Numbered from the stretch's first letter, positions 11,750 through 24,214 are shown. The stretch is DNA of 64,000 nt from Coptis chinensis (GCA_015680905.1 CM027378.1:106289501-106353500); one strand, 5' to 3'. Numbers and translations: made by a program. The notes: generated by a model not told the origin, from the letters alone.

Positions 11750-13349
11750 TATATTAAACAGACATAGTAATAACAAACAAAATAAGATCCAAATAATGGG
11801 AACATTACTGTATTTTCCAAATAATTAGAACAATAAAAAGAAAAAAGTTCTAAGTCTATTTACATAGCCATGCAAAAAGCTCTGGTTTTATGCAATGGAA
11901 CTTCTTGACTTCCCTCCTTTCCTCCTTATAAAAAAGGGATCAATGGTTTATCTTTTTCCGTCTTGAGTGAAGGATGTCTCTCTAGCACTTCTTCACTATA
12001 TTCTAGACTAATAATTGGAGCTAGCGAAGGAGCTAACAAATTTTATGTACCGTGTTTTTCTGAAATTCTAGCATAATTATGTGGCCATTGCAATCACACT
12101 CACACTCAACTTCGTATCAATAATCCAACTTTCGAAAGGTTTTATTTATATGGTATCCCTTGCGTCGTTTTTTCCAAGTAAATTTGGTGCCAATGCTCAT
12201 ACTTGAATCATGCAAGCATATATGAAATCTGCCAATCATGTATCAGGGAGTTAGTAAACATTTTCACATAAATGAGAAACATAGTAATCTTAAACTCATA
12301 GTTGAATAGTTAATATTACCTCCCATTCTTCCAAACTATAGTAATTCAACAATGGCCGCAAGTTTATATTTCTAGAACAATATCTACAAATACAAAATGA
12401 AAACAGTGTTATTTGAATTTGAATGTGTATATCTTCTCACGTCATGTTAACAACATAACTGGACAATCAAAATGACATCGAACAGTTTCCAAGCAAAAGT
12501 AAATGCCTTCTCAAATCCTTGCTTACTCGACGCAAGTCACAGAAGGATGAGGCAGTGTATACTTTCTTAGATGAATACAAAAACACACAATAGAATCAAT
12601 CTAATATAGATCCATAGATGCAAATCATGTATAATGAATTCAAACAAAAAAAAATCGTGTTTTTAGGATCTTCTTACCTTTAGAAATCAAGTGAGAGATG
12701 TTGTTCGAGTGAGAGATCGAGAAGAGAGATGCTATTCGAGTGAGAGATGTTGTTCGAGTGAGAGATCGAAAAAGAACGAGTTTTATTTGGAGAAAATAAC
12801 CGGGCCGGTGCAGTTTGCCTTTAGCGCAGATGAGAGAGAGATGAAAAAACAGTTTTTTGTCTTAAAAAACAAGTTTTACCTAATTATCATAAAACCAGTT
12901 TTTCGGACCAGTAAATGTTTTTTGGATGAAAAACAATTTTTTTTTGAAAAATAGAGAACAAACGCATTTATTTTTTCAAAAAACGTTTTTTGACTAATAA
13001 ACACTTTTTGCCAATAAATAAATAGGATCCAAACACCCCCTTAGGGTTCTTTAGAGGGGTTTTTTGTTTCCTGCAGAGCCGAATTTTTTTAGAGTTTTGT
13101 TAAGTGTTTTAAGTGTAAGCTGAAAAAGAAAGAATGGGGAAGGATAGGCACGTGACCAAATTGAATTTTCTTTTTCATTTTTTAATTTATTAGCCCTGTT
13201 ACAAAATAGCTATGTAGTGAAATAGCGCAAAAATCATGAGTCTCAGACTTTGAGTATAGTTTTGTATTTTGGTCTAGCAATTAGTTGTGTCGTTTTTTCT
13301 CTTTTCTTTTATAGTAGCTATTTTTTATTTGTTTTCTCTTTACTGAAAA
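11750..13349. other. Non-coding stretch with a GAGAGATGTTGTTCGAGT tandem repeat
   Basis: Around 12690-12780 a short motif, GAGAGATG(T/C)T(G/A)TTCGAGT with GAGAGATCGA, repeats in tandem and creates an artefactual 87-codon frame. Near 13020-13045 the text GGATCCAAACACCCCC followed by TTA resembles the right end of another Tourist-like MITE, but no matching left end was found. Part of this stretch may be the body of the minus-strand Helitron-like element. Confidence 0.4.
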
Positions 13350-13560
13350 GTGGCACAACAAGGCAAAGCACTAGTGTCACTTTCAAATAATGTGACCCAT
13401 AAAATTAAAATATTTGTGTCACTTTTCTTAGAAGCAACACATCAACTCTCGTTACATATAAAAGTGACATCAAACTTTTGTGTGTCACTTTTTGGTAGTG
13501 AATGACACGAGACCTAAAAAAAAAGTGACACAAAAAACTCTTTTTTTAGTAGAGGTAGGG
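13350..13560. mobile_element. CACTA-like terminal fragment with GTGTCACTTTT repeats
   Basis: The motif GTGTCACTTTT or its complement AAAAGTGACAC recurs about five times within 200 bp. On the minus strand one run begins CACTACCAAAAAGTGACAC. CACTA (En/Spm) elements start with CACTA and carry clustered short subterminal repeats in both orientations. Only one end is visible and no transposase is present, so this is a fragment at best. Confidence 0.4.
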
Positions 13561-13969
13561 AAACTCATTGCTATTAGATAATGTTATGGCTCACTTTAAT
13601 TTTTCACATTCTTCTTTAAATCCCAGAATAGTAGTAGTTTTCGTTAATGACACTACTGTAGATGATGCCTATTATTTTTACAGTAGTAATAATTTTCATT
13701 GATGACATAATGCGATTTATTTTTATACTCACTCTATGTGTTTCTTATAATTAAGGTCTTGTTTATGTATTCAAAACGTGTTTTATTAAAATTTTAAGGT
13801 AGTTCGATTGTGAATGGTTTTTTATTTTGAAACCTTAAATTTTGTTTGAATGAATTGTCGTTTTTTTAAGCATTATTATTAACCCATATGGCCTGCATAT
13901 GGTGATAATTGTCCTTTTGGTATTGGTGAATAAGGACTTGCGGGAGTGTTATGCACATGGTAAGGGGAT
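13561..13969. other. Host-side flank of the gypsy nest, no gene recognised
   Basis: The stretch is AT-rich. The last 40 bases join, across the later gypsy insertion (target copy GGGAT at 13965-13969 and 29555-29559), to an open stretch DLRECYAHGKGMTK and then a very basic tail with a stop near 29625. This could be a broken host exon, but it is short and unidentified. Confidence 0.3.
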
Positions 13970-14282
13970 TGTGATATTCTCATTTAGGAATATCAAGCAC
14001 GTGTCCAGCATAATGGAAATACCACACCGACCTCATGCCCTCGTCTTTTGAGTTGGCTCCAGAGCAACTCACATCATCAGCTCGCGTATCCGATCTACTA
14101 GATCGCTCCAGAGCGGCTTAGCTCGCATAACCTCAGGCAGAACGTTCCATCTAATGACATCATCCATCTTCTAGATGCAATTATTATCAAGCCATACTTA
14201 CACAATCCATTACCGCAAAATACGAACCACTGTAACCACTCCCCATCATTACAGACCGAATTCCTACCAACACCAGTTATAC
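13970..14282 (+). repeat. 5' LTR of the nested gypsy element, first part
   Basis: This matches the first half of the 3' LTR at 28998-29313 (shared landmarks GATATTCTCATT, CTCATGCCCTC and CTAGATCGCTCCAGAGCGGC). It ends at the target duplication TATAC (14278-14282) of the element that split the LTR. Confidence 0.9.
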
Positions 14283-16114
14283 TGTAACGCCCGTATTTAA
14301 AATACATATTTATTAATTAATTATTTATTTATTTATTTAAAAATTGGATCGGATTGGATTTGGGATACGTGGGCCTGGTTTCTGGGCCCGAGTCTATGTT
14401 GGGCTTGGGTTTCAAACCCAAGTATATAATCACATTGTTCTAGAGAATAGGGTTTTTAGATAATAAAAAAATAATAAAAATGGAGGCAGAGATAGAAGCT
14501 GGATTTCTATAGCGTTAGAACACGACGATTCGGACTAGGAGGATTCGTGGAGCTTGGGATTAAGGTGAGTAGATTAGTTTTTCTATTTCAAGTAAAATTT
14601 TATTGTTCAAAGTTTCGCTCATTCTTCGATCATTGTTGTTTGTCCTATCGTTGTTAAACACTTGTTAAAATTGTCGTTGTTAAGTTTTGGTTAAACTGTC
14701 ATGGTGGAAATTCGGAAAAATTGAGGTTTGAGCTGTCGAACCTTGTTTGGACCCGTCAATGGCGGCTTAAGCCCAAAGAAAAAAATCGGGCTAGTAAGTG
14801 GGTTGTCTTGGTATACGCTTTTGATGGTTGGCTGATGTCGGGGTTTATGGAGGGATGTTGGGTTGTGGTGGTACATCGTTAGGAGCCGTTCCACTCTGAA
14901 GGGCGTCAATGGCGTCGCCCAGCCAAAGGAACGGAATCGTCCTGTTCATATTTGTTTAAACTATGTTTTTGTGATGTTAAACTGTGGTATTTTGTTATGG
15001 GATTGATTGATGAGTTGGTGATGTTTCGATTGGGGGTGGTTGGAGGTTGACAGTGGTGCGGTCAAAGCTGTAAATCCGGCATCAATGGTGTCACCTGCCC
15101 GTTTTTTTTTATTTTGAACCCTTGTGGTTGTGTTGTTTTGCTTTGTTGGTTTGAGGTTAGGTAGTGATGTTTGATTAAATGTTGGATTTGTGTGAGGGCT
15201 GTCGGAGGTGGTTGAAGCCATTAATGGCGGCGCGAATTTTAGATCTAGGTTGATGAATAATCGGGATTGAATGATTTAGAGTTTTTGGCTTTATTAAAGT
15301 TGTAGGTTTTGTGTATAGGAGTGAAACCGCTTGGTTTGTTTGGGGTGGTGTGTGAAGGTTTTGTGGTGGCTGGTTTTGGTGGCTGGAGGAAGAGAAGCCT
15401 GGAGAAGATGAACAGTAGCCGATTTGGGCTTGGGCCAAAGTCTTTAGGTTTGTTAGTTGGGTTGGGTCAAAGTTCTATTATTTGGTCTTGGGCCTTAGTT
15501 GGTTTTGGGCCCGATTTTAGTTTGTTTTGGTTTGGGCCGAATTCTAGTTTAGTTGTTTTGGGCCTTTTCCAATTAGATGTGTTGGGGCGGACCTTAGTTT
15601 GTTTTTGGATGGGGCCAGTTCTAATTTTTAGTCCTGGGCCAATTTTTCCTTTATTTCTTTGGGCCGAACCAAGTTAAGTTTTTGGATTTTTCCCCACTCC
15701 TCAATCAAAGAAGTTGAATCTGGTACTTGTAATCTTTATTACCTTGTCACAATGTGACTTACTGACTTGTAATCTTGTAACAGTTTAGTGAAGCTCTTCT
15801 GCGGCTTAAAGCAGCTTTGCTCTCTTGATTTATTCTTTTCATTTCCCCCTCTTTCTTGTTCAAATTTCAAACCGGGAATCCTAGTGGCTTGGGTATACTA
15901 ACATTATCCGGGTCAGGGTCCTTTCTTTCTCTCATCCCGAGTAGAGAATAAAAAGGGATCTATCGTGCCGTAGAAACGATTATCTAAGGCTTCTTATTTT
16001 ACATCTCTTATCCGATACACGATCTAATTCTACATCCGACTCTATCACCTTGATTTTCTGATTCTGAACCCAATCTTTCCTGGGTAGCGGCCGCTAACCG
16101 CTCATTTGGTCCGC

Positions 16115-18531
16115 ATGGCAAGGGTACAAAGGGAGAGATGTGAGGATGAGGATCTACGGGAAAAATCAAAAGAAAACAAATATAGAAAAACTCCAAGCCG
16201 ATATGAAGAATCTGTTACGCTCAAAAGAGAAAAACAAGTTAATATTGGTTGCAAAACGCGTGGTAGGAAATCCACAAGCACATACAACGTTAGTTGGGAA
16301 GCTGTATGGGGGAAAACATATTGCCTTGCCAGATTTTGCGGAAGAGGTACATAGGTGCTGGCAAACAAAGGGAGAAACAAACATCGAAATGATCACAAAA
16401 GGCTTTTACAAGATGGTGTTTGACAATGTGGAAGAGTATAATCATGTAAAACAGAATGGACCTTGGGTTATACAAGGATTCATATTATCCATCAAAAAAG
16501 GTATATATTCAGAAGTCTTGGAAGCAGATCGGAAGTTTGACAGAGTGGATTTCTGGGTCCAAATACATGGGCTCCCAAGGGATCGGATAAATGAAGAGAA
16601 TACTAGGATCATTGGGATGAATCTTGGGAAAGTGAAAGGGGTTGACATCTGTTGTTCATCTGAATTCAAAAAACCTGTTGCGCGGGTGCGAGTTCGTATG
16701 GACATGAAGGAACGGCTTCTTAAAGGTATGGAGCTATGCACGGAGATGGGGGAAGTTATTCCAGTGACCTTCAAGTACGAAAAGCTAGACATTTTTTGTT
16801 ACTTCTGCGGGTGTATTGGGCATGATCTGCATTTCTGTAGCATATGAGACAAGCACAGTGCAGAGATAAGGAAACTGGGAGGTTCCCCTAAAGATATCAA
16901 AAATAACTTTTCTTTTGTGTTGAGGGCAAATGTGTTTTACAATGGAGCAGCCTCCTCCTCCCCGACAACAGTCACTATCTCGGGAACCCCCCAAAAACCA
17001 AGGTTGGACCAGATTCCAGCCAGAAATAGAGGGTCTCCGGGCAGAAGACACTGGCAAGGGATGGGGCTGTTCTCTACTCCCCCAAGGGTTGCCAGCGAGG
17101 CTGTTGGGAAGGAGAGCAGGACAAGGGAGACAGAGGAAAGAGGAAGGGAAAAGGGAGGCAGAGGAAGATAGGGGCTGACCGACGGGGAGTCGAAAACGGA
17201 TGGATTAGGTTTGAATGATCCTAAGTCAGTAGCCGTTGGGGGAACAGACAGGGAGGGTCAGAAGGAGGGTGGGGGAAACAACCAATTGGTAGTTTGGGCC
17301 AAAGGCCTGGAGTCTCGACATAATGAAGCCCAGGAGGATTGTCTGAGTTTGGGCCTTGGGCCAGCATCAAGGGAACAAGGTCTAGTAATCTGGGGCTTGG
17401 ATAACTCAGAAATGGATCTGGATCCACAAAAGATGGATAGGGTAGATGGGGCAAATAAAGCCCAGGTGGACAAATCGAATTCTCTGGAAGATACAGCTGG
17501 AGGCCTAGGGGCGCTAGCTCTGAGAAGTGGATCTGTGGGAATAGACAACAGATCTGGAGAGGAGCACGCCTCGCCGAAAGCTCTCTCATCTGGTTTTGAG
17601 ACATTCATGCCACATCTTGAGAATATCAAACAAGATGGGTTGCTGCAAATCAACACATCAGCAGCAACAGCACCAACCCCCTTTAGATTCTCTGGATCAC
17701 TTGCACGTGGCAGGGGGGTTTAAGACGTTGGTGTCTCGAGGTAAAGGTAAAGGGTTGGCTAAAAGGAGTGTGGATTCAATACAAGGGGTTGAAGTGGGAG
17801 AAAAAAGAAAACTCGGTGATAGCTCTGGGAGAAAGCTTGGAAACATGGATGATGGTGAGTGGGAACGATACTGTATTAGGAAGGTAGTAAGGCAATCCAA
17901 AAAAGCGAAAAGGGAGGCTGATGATTTGCGAGCTAGAGGTTTGGGGCATTTGCTCATTCCTGATGAAGCACCAGTGATAAGCATCTCAAGTGATTCAAAG
18001 GTATCCACTGAACCATCGATCTCTAATAGATCCCTGGACTCTGCCATCCCATCTGATGACTCAGGTCACTCCATCCCTGAGGATCAAATTCCCTCTGATG
18101 CTTTTACAGAATGGGGGGAAGACTATTACTCTCAAGAGGATGGAGCAAATTTGGTTGCTCAGAATAATGGGGGGGGGCAAGAGGAAGTGTCTGTTGGGAA
18201 CATGCCTATGGAACTTGCTCAAGGCAGTGGGGAAGGAGGGGAGTATGATTCTGAGGATAGCATTACTCAGATCAGGTTCCCACAACCAAAGCCAATAGCT
18301 GTGGATGATTCCTGGGTGATCAAAAAGGGATCCGGTATAGAGCAGACACAGTATAAAGGGGAATGTTCAGGTAAGGTTAGCAAAGAAAAAGAGGTAACTG
18401 ATAAGGGCAAGAGTAAGTCTCGTGGTAGTGGAAGCAGTGGGGTCCGTGTCTCCTCCGGGGTTCAAGCGAGCCCCATCCAACAAATTTGCCTCGGCAGATA
18501 TATATACAAGCCTGGAATTGCCGGGGAATAA
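16115..18531 (+). pseudogene. LINE ORF1 (DUF4283-like, CCHC zinc knuckle), lightly broken
   Basis: ORF1 proteins of plant LINEs bind element RNA. The ATG at 16115 (MARVQRERCEDED) gives a plausible acidic N-terminus, then the frame shifts near 16160 into the main frame. That frame carries a DUF4283-like region (GFYKMVFDNVEEYNHVKQNG, FWVQIHGLP) and a zinc knuckle CYFCGCIGHDLHFC (C-x2-C-x4-H-x4-C) at about 16797-16838. A TGA at 16845-16847 directly follows the knuckle, and a TAG at about 17169-17171 follows a basic stretch. Near 17712-17718 a run of G marks another frame change, after which a low-complexity charged tail runs to TAA at 18529-18531. That end overlaps the start of ORF2. Intact length would be about 800 residues, long but within the range of plant LINE ORF1. 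Confidence 0.85.
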
Positions 18532-21500
18532 GCTCCTCCACGGCAATTCAGAATCTAAAGGACTTAATAGGTAGATTTGATCCTGATATTATATGTCTGT
18601 CTGAAACAAAGGTAGGTATAGAAAGGATGCAAGGGATAAGTAGGATGATTAAGTACATAAGCTGCTATTGTGTTCCAGCTGAAGGTCGAAGTGGGGGCCT
18701 TGCTGTTCTCTGGAAGGAAGGGGTAGACCTGACTATCCTGGGGGCTACTAGGAACCAGGTGACAGGTAAATTAAATAATTATTATTGCACTGAACCCTGG
18801 TTTTTTTCTTTTGTGTATGGGGCACCCTTAGCATGTAATAGACATAAAGTCTGGTCGGAGCTCGGGGGATGTAGCCTCGATCCCCGACCTTGGTGTATGT
18901 TTGGGGACTTCAATGCCATTACTTCTCTCAATGAAAAAATTGGGGGAAGAAGTACTTTTGACAAGAGTATGGTGGAGTTCAACGGTTTGATAAATGAACT
19001 TGGCTTGATCGACCTAGGGTTTAAGGGCCCGAAGTATACTTGGAGCAATAATAGAGCCCCTCAAAGTCACATAATAGAAAGACTTGATAGAGCTATGGCT
19101 ACTGATGCTTGGGTTATACTTTTTCCTAATATGCATGTATACAATGTGGTAAATGCTAGTTCAGACCACCTGGCCATCATGATAAATCTAAATGACACAA
19201 AAGAGAGTAGAGGAGACCATGAAAAACCTTTTAGATTCTATAACATGTGGTTCACTGATAGTACTTGCATGCCTGTTATTTCTACTGCTTGGAATTCTAT
19301 TTCTCATGATTTGCCGGATATTAATGTCATTCTTAAACACAAGATAACAAAACAACATCTCTCCATTTGGAACAAGAAAGTGTTTGGCAATATCTTTACC
19401 AATATTAAAAAAGTCAATAAAAAGCTGGAAGATGTGTTGAAGAAACCTTTCTCTTTATCCAATTATGAAACAGCAAAAGGTTTAAAAACTGAGCTGTTAG
19501 AGTGGTTGGTAAAGGAGGAAAGCTTCTGAAAACAAATCCACTATTCAATCTGGTTGAAGGAGGGGAAGAATACTAAGTTTTTCCACCTTTCAACCATTTT
19601 CGAAAGAAGGAAAAATAGCATAGAAAAGCTACAGAGGCAAGGGGGAGGATGGAGTGTAGGGAGAACTGCAGTAGGGGAGAATATAAACTCCTACTTTAGA
19701 GATCTCTTCCACTCTGATCATCCCCAAAGAAATGAAAGTATCCTAAATCTGTTCAAACCCTGTATCACTGACAAGGAAAATGAGAGCCTTACTGCCATCC
19801 CTTCTTATGAGGATATCTGGAGAGCAGTAAAAAAGATGGGCAGCCTAAAGGCTCCTGGACCTGATGGGTTCCAAGGGTGTTTTTATCAAAACACATGGGA
19901 TATTGTGGGCAGTAGTATTGTTGCTTTTGTTCAAGAGTTCTTTACTAAGGGGGTGCTTAACCCCACTTTTAATGAAACGTATATTACTCTTATTCCTAAA
20001 ATAAATAATCCGGAGACTGTGGCTAATTTTAGACCTATTAGTCTTTGCAATTTTTGTTATAAAGTTATCTCTAAGTTGTTAGCCAATAGATTAAAGAGGC
20101 ACCTAAACAAGATTGTTTCTCCCTTTCAAGGGGCTTTCATAAAAGGGAGAAATATAGGGGATAATACTGGGTTGGCTTGTGAGCTCTTTCACCATATGAA
20201 AAACATGAAAGACAAGAAGAATGGGTGGGTTGCTTTAAAACTGGATATGGCTAAGGCCTATGATAGGGTAGAATGGTCTCTGATGGATAACATTTTTGAG
20301 AAGTTGGGCTTTAGCCAAAGGTGGAGAAGCTTGATTAAACAATGTATATCTACTGTTTCTTTTCAAGTCCTTTTGAATGGGAATCCACTTGATAAGATCA
20401 TCCCTGAAAGAGGCCTGAGGCAAGGGGATCCTCTATCCCCCTATCTTTTTATCATTATGTCTGAGGCTCTTTCAAGGATGATTGCCAAAGCTGAAGAGGA
20501 GGGGCAAATCCATGGGATTAAAATTAGGAGAGCTTCTCCTCCTATATCCCATCTTCTCTATGCTGATGACCTAATCCTGTTCACAAGGGGTAATCTTGAG
20601 GATGGGGGACACCTCAAGGACATCCTGAAGGACTACTGTGATGCTTCTGGGCAACTGATTAATTATGATAAGTCAAGCATTTTCTTTAGTAGGAACCTGA
20701 AGTTTAGAAACAAAATAAAGCTAAAAAAGTTCTGGAAAATGAGGCTTTTTGATCCAAAGGATAAGTATTTAGGTATCCCTATTATGCTGTCTCAAAGGAA
20801 GGCAGAGGATTTTGACTTTTTAGTGGATAAGATCCACAATAAGATTAAAGGCTGGAAGGCTAAGGTGTTATCCCAGGCTGGAAGAGCTACCCTAATCCAG
20901 TCTGTGGTTCAAGCCACTCCTCTCTATAATATGTCAACTTATATGCTTCCAAAGTCTACCTGTGACAAGATAGACAAAGCATGTAGAGAGTTCTTTTGGC
21001 ATGGCACTGAAAATTCGAAAAGTGTCCATACCATTGGGTGGGACAACTTATGCAAACCTAAATCTGCAGGGGGTTTGGGTTTTAGAAAGATGAGAGACAT
21101 CAATGTAGCCATGTTAGCCAAGCTTCCTTGGAAAGCAGCTACTGACTTTGATTCAATATGGACAAAGACTCTTGCAAGTATATATGGAAAGAATTGGATT
21201 GGGGAAGTATGGAAACCACCTGGGTATGCTTCCTATTTTTGGAAAGGCATACACAAAACTTTCAATCTGATTAATGGGGGTTTGATATGGGGGATCCATA
21301 GTGGGACTTCCACATCTGTTCTGGATGACCCTTGGGTGCTCTGTAATGGAATACCCAAGACTCTGAGAGAGCTAGGGGTGGAAGATCCCAGACTGGAAGA
21401 TCTCCATGTGGCAGACCTGTTCCAGGAGGACAAGTCTGGATGGGATGAAGCAAAGCTCACTGCCTTCTTTCCTCCCTTCTTAGTTGCAAGGATCAAGGAA

Positions 21501-22640
21501 GTTTTAATCAGACCTTTGGGGCAAGGGAAGGATAAGATGGTTTGGAGTGAGGAGAAGACAGGGAAACTCACAGTGAAATCTGCTTATAAACATATCTCGA
21601 AGGAGAAGGATATAGGGCAGAGCTCTAATCTAAACACACATACTGTGAAGCACATATGGAAAGCTAGACTCCCAGCTAACCTCCAGCTATTCCTATGGAA
21701 AGTGTATATGGATGCTTTGCCAATAGGGGATAGGCTGGAGGCCAGACATATGGTGGGGGATTTCTCCTGTCCTTTGTGCTACAAGAGTATGGAAACAGAT
21801 AGCCATCTGTTTTTTGACTGTGAATGGTCCAGACTGCTGTGGTTCACCTCAGGCTTAGGTCTGAGAATGGAAAACAAAGGCAGCAACAAGGCCAAAGTAT
21901 GGATCACTAAGTTTCTTAGTTGGTGCAATAGCAAAAGCCAACACATATCTCAGGCAGGAGTCCAGGCTTGTTATCTGCTTAATAACATCTAGAAAACAAG
22001 AAATGAAGCCAAGTTTGAACAAAGGGTTCCAAACAGGGAAAGAACCATTAGAAGAAGTGAGATGGAGGCCTGCAAATGCACCAATAGCTTTGAAGAAAGC
22101 ACAAAACAGAATGAGATCTCTAACCCCCCTGAGTTTACTTTAGATAGATTTAAATACGAGTTAGATGCAATGTTTCCTGAGATTCCCAATGATTGTGTTA
22201 ACTTAAGATTTGATGCTGCGTTTCAGGCTTGCTCAGGAGAGGCAGCAGCTGGGACAATAGCTTGGGACTCGGAAGGAAAAGTGATAGGGGCAGGCACTAG
22301 GAAATTCAAAGCTAGATCTGCAGAGGAAGCAGAGATGGTTGCAGCTGAGGTGGCTATAGGACTAGCCCTTGCTTTTGGATGGACTGAAGTGTATATAGAA
22401 GGGGACTGTTCAGAGGTTATAAAGGCACTAAATAGCCAGTCGTGTTCATGGTTGTATGAGAGCTTGAGAGACTATGTAGTTCAGTCAAGCTCTGCTTTTG
22501 AGTTCTGTAAATTTCAGTGGATAAACAGGGAGTCTAATGGTGAGGCTCATCAGTTAGCAAAATGGGCCTCCCAAATGCAACAAAGGGAGCAGCTACCATT
22601 TTGTATCCTAATAAACAAGATTACCCCTGTAATGATCTAG
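18486..22640 (+). pseudogene. LINE ORF2: endonuclease, reverse transcriptase, RNase H; two in-frame stops
   Basis: The polyprotein nicks target DNA and copies the LINE RNA. An AP-type endonuclease comes first, with WNCRG, a catalytic-type Glu in SETK, GDFNAI and SDHLAI. Reverse transcriptase follows with LKLDMAKAYDRVEW, LRQGDPLSPYLF and YADD (20559-20570). Then come the zinc-finger-like CPLCYK...DSHLFFDCEW (about 21765-21830) and an RVT_3 RNase H (RFDAAFQ, EGDCSEV, NGEAHQLAKWA) ending at 22640. The frame stays open except for TGA at 19527-19529 (in SF*KQIHYSIWLKEG) and TAG at 21990-21992 (in NNI*KTRNEA). Family alignments have Trp at both sites. No in-frame ATG is visible at the start, where the frame opens near 18486 at TTG, so the original start is lost or non-standard. 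Nearly intact but not functional as it stands. Confidence 0.92.
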
Positions 22641-22666
22641 TTCTATATATATATGAGTTATTATCG

Positions 22667-22702
<36 letters not shown>

Positions 22703-22927
22703 TGGGCTAGTTCAGTTTAAGTGTTTGGGGCAAATTTCTAATATTGTTTGGGGCCAGTCCTTAGGACTTGATGGAGATCCAAATGGGTCTTTCAACATTT
22801 TAGACTTTTGGGTTCTAAGGTTTGGGCTTGGCCAGTTGGGTCCGAACCATTAACTTGGTCATGAGCCCATGAGCCATGCACATTACCCTTAGCCATGAAC
22901 CATGGCTATGACCCTGAACCTGTCGAA

Positions 22928-22998
22928 CATGGAAACGACAGTTTGACTTTGACCTTTGACCGTTGACTTTGGCCGTTGACCGTTGACTGTGGAATGTT
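22928..22998 (+). promoter_or_regulatory. Cluster of seven TTGAC(C/T) W-box-like motifs
   Basis: Within about 65 bp the words TTGACT, TTGACC, TTGACC, TTGACT, TTGACC, TTGACT and TTGACT follow one another. TTGAC(C/T) is the W-box core bound by WRKY transcription factors. The cluster lies in the presumed solo LTR, just right of the LINE. It may be an enhancer-like part of the LTR or simply a short tandem repeat of period 6-12. Confidence 0.45.
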
Positions 22999-23689
22999 GA
23001 CTTTTCCAGTTTTTCACATATTTAAGAATATGGACAAATGTAGTAATAAAATATTGTCGATATTGTATAACCTTGTTTGTCATTATCTAATTAAGATTTG
23101 ACGTGAGTAGTGCGTAAAACATATAATGTTTGACACGTAACAAAAGGGGAATTTTTATAGGACTAAGATATATACGTTTTTACGAGAATTAAATTATATA
23201 CGGATTTAGATTCATGGACTTTGATTGTGGACTGTTGATTGTTTAATCGTGTTATGTTTTTTATATATTAAATTGTATGGACAAATCAAATGCTAAAATG
23301 CTGTGGAAGCTTGTATAAATTTGGTGGTCATTATCTAATTAAGATTTGACGTTGATATTGTGACATTATATAATATGTTGAGATATATATATTAAATGCA
23401 ATAGTTTTGGAGAAATAAATGTATAAACACTCCATTATTTTATCTGTGAGATGCTAGTAGAGTATTTGTGGATATTTCCCACGAGATTGTGGCGTAGTGT
23501 AATAATATATTGGCACGTGACAGAATGAAAATGGTTATGAGATATTTTGAGATATTTCTAAATATTATGGCTTAGTGCAATAAGGTATTTGACCTGCACG
23601 TGATATAGTGGAATTTTTATGAGTCATAAATGTATGACACTTGAATAAATTACATAACGAAAATCCTAGAACCTAGCTACCACAACTCA

Positions 23690-23868
23690 TGTGATTTGGC
23701 CCTTCTGGCGTTTCAGTGAATCTGAATGGCCTTCGGGCGTAAGTAATGTGATCGGCCCTTCTGGCGTTTCAGTGAATCTGAATGGCCTTCGGGCGTAAGT
23801 AATGTGATTGGCCCTTCTGGCGTTTCAGTGAATCTGAATAGCCCTTCTGGCGTAGCCGAATAGTGGCT
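23690..23868 (+). repeat. 56-bp tandem repeat in the solo LTR (about 3 units)
   Basis: The unit GTGATCGGCCCTTCTGGCGT...GGGCGTAAGTAAT occurs twice in full and a third time in part, with very few differences. Inside each unit GGCCCTTCTGGCGT and GGCCTTCGGGCGTA are themselves related. Confidence 0.9.
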
Positions 23869-24214
23869 TGATTATTCCGTTCGCAAAATAGAACGAGACG
23901 CGCGATATATTATGCCGAATAGTGGCAGTACTTACATAATGGCTTTCGTGTGAGGGTTACTTGGTGTGCGGCATCCCGCTCAAGATAGTTACGCACGGAG
24001 TTGTTCATTATGTGAGGGGAGGCATGTGGATGTACATGTTCGGCGTTGGGAAGCGATTGTGGTAGCCAGGGAAACTAGGTAAGACATAGATATGACGTGA
24101 TTTTAGGGACACACAAAGAAAGCCTTAATTAATATAATTATGGTAATATGTTGGTTAATGATATATCTTTAGATAGATGATTGTATATGCTTGGCTGGTT
24201 ATAGTTTAGTTAGA

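Larger units (their letters stand above)
15690..22698 (+). mobile_element. Nearly full-length plant LINE (non-LTR retrotransposon), about 7 kb
   Basis: The order is a 5' untranslated region (about 15690-16114), ORF1 with a zinc knuckle, ORF2 with endonuclease, reverse transcriptase, zinc-finger-like RVT and RNase H domains, a short 3' UTR and a poly-A run (about 22668-22698). This is the layout of plant L1-type LINEs with a 3' RNase H. It lies inside the presumed solo LTR, whose text (TTTGGGCC-rich) resumes on both sides. The exact 5' end is uncertain. AAGTTTTTGG near 15683 against AAGTTTTGGG after the poly-A could be a diverged target duplication, but the region repeats such words. A few point breaks only, so it is a young copy. 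Confidence 0.92.

Noticed and set aside
12691-12954. 87-codon ORF rich in RDREER-like text
   Set aside because: Produced by the GAGAGATGTTGTTCGAGT tandem repeat; not a protein gene.
13020-13045. Right end of a third Tourist-like MITE (GGATCCAAACACCCCC then TTA)
   Set aside because: No left terminus or duplication was found, so it is mentioned only as a possible fragment.
17221-18298. Long minus-strand and alternative-frame ORFs over LINE ORF1
   Set aside because: Shadows of a GC-richer, low-complexity coding strand. The sense frame explains the region.
23690-23868. Regularly spaced repeats as a CRISPR-like array
   Set aside because: Units are contiguous tandem copies without unique spacers, in plant LTR DNA.
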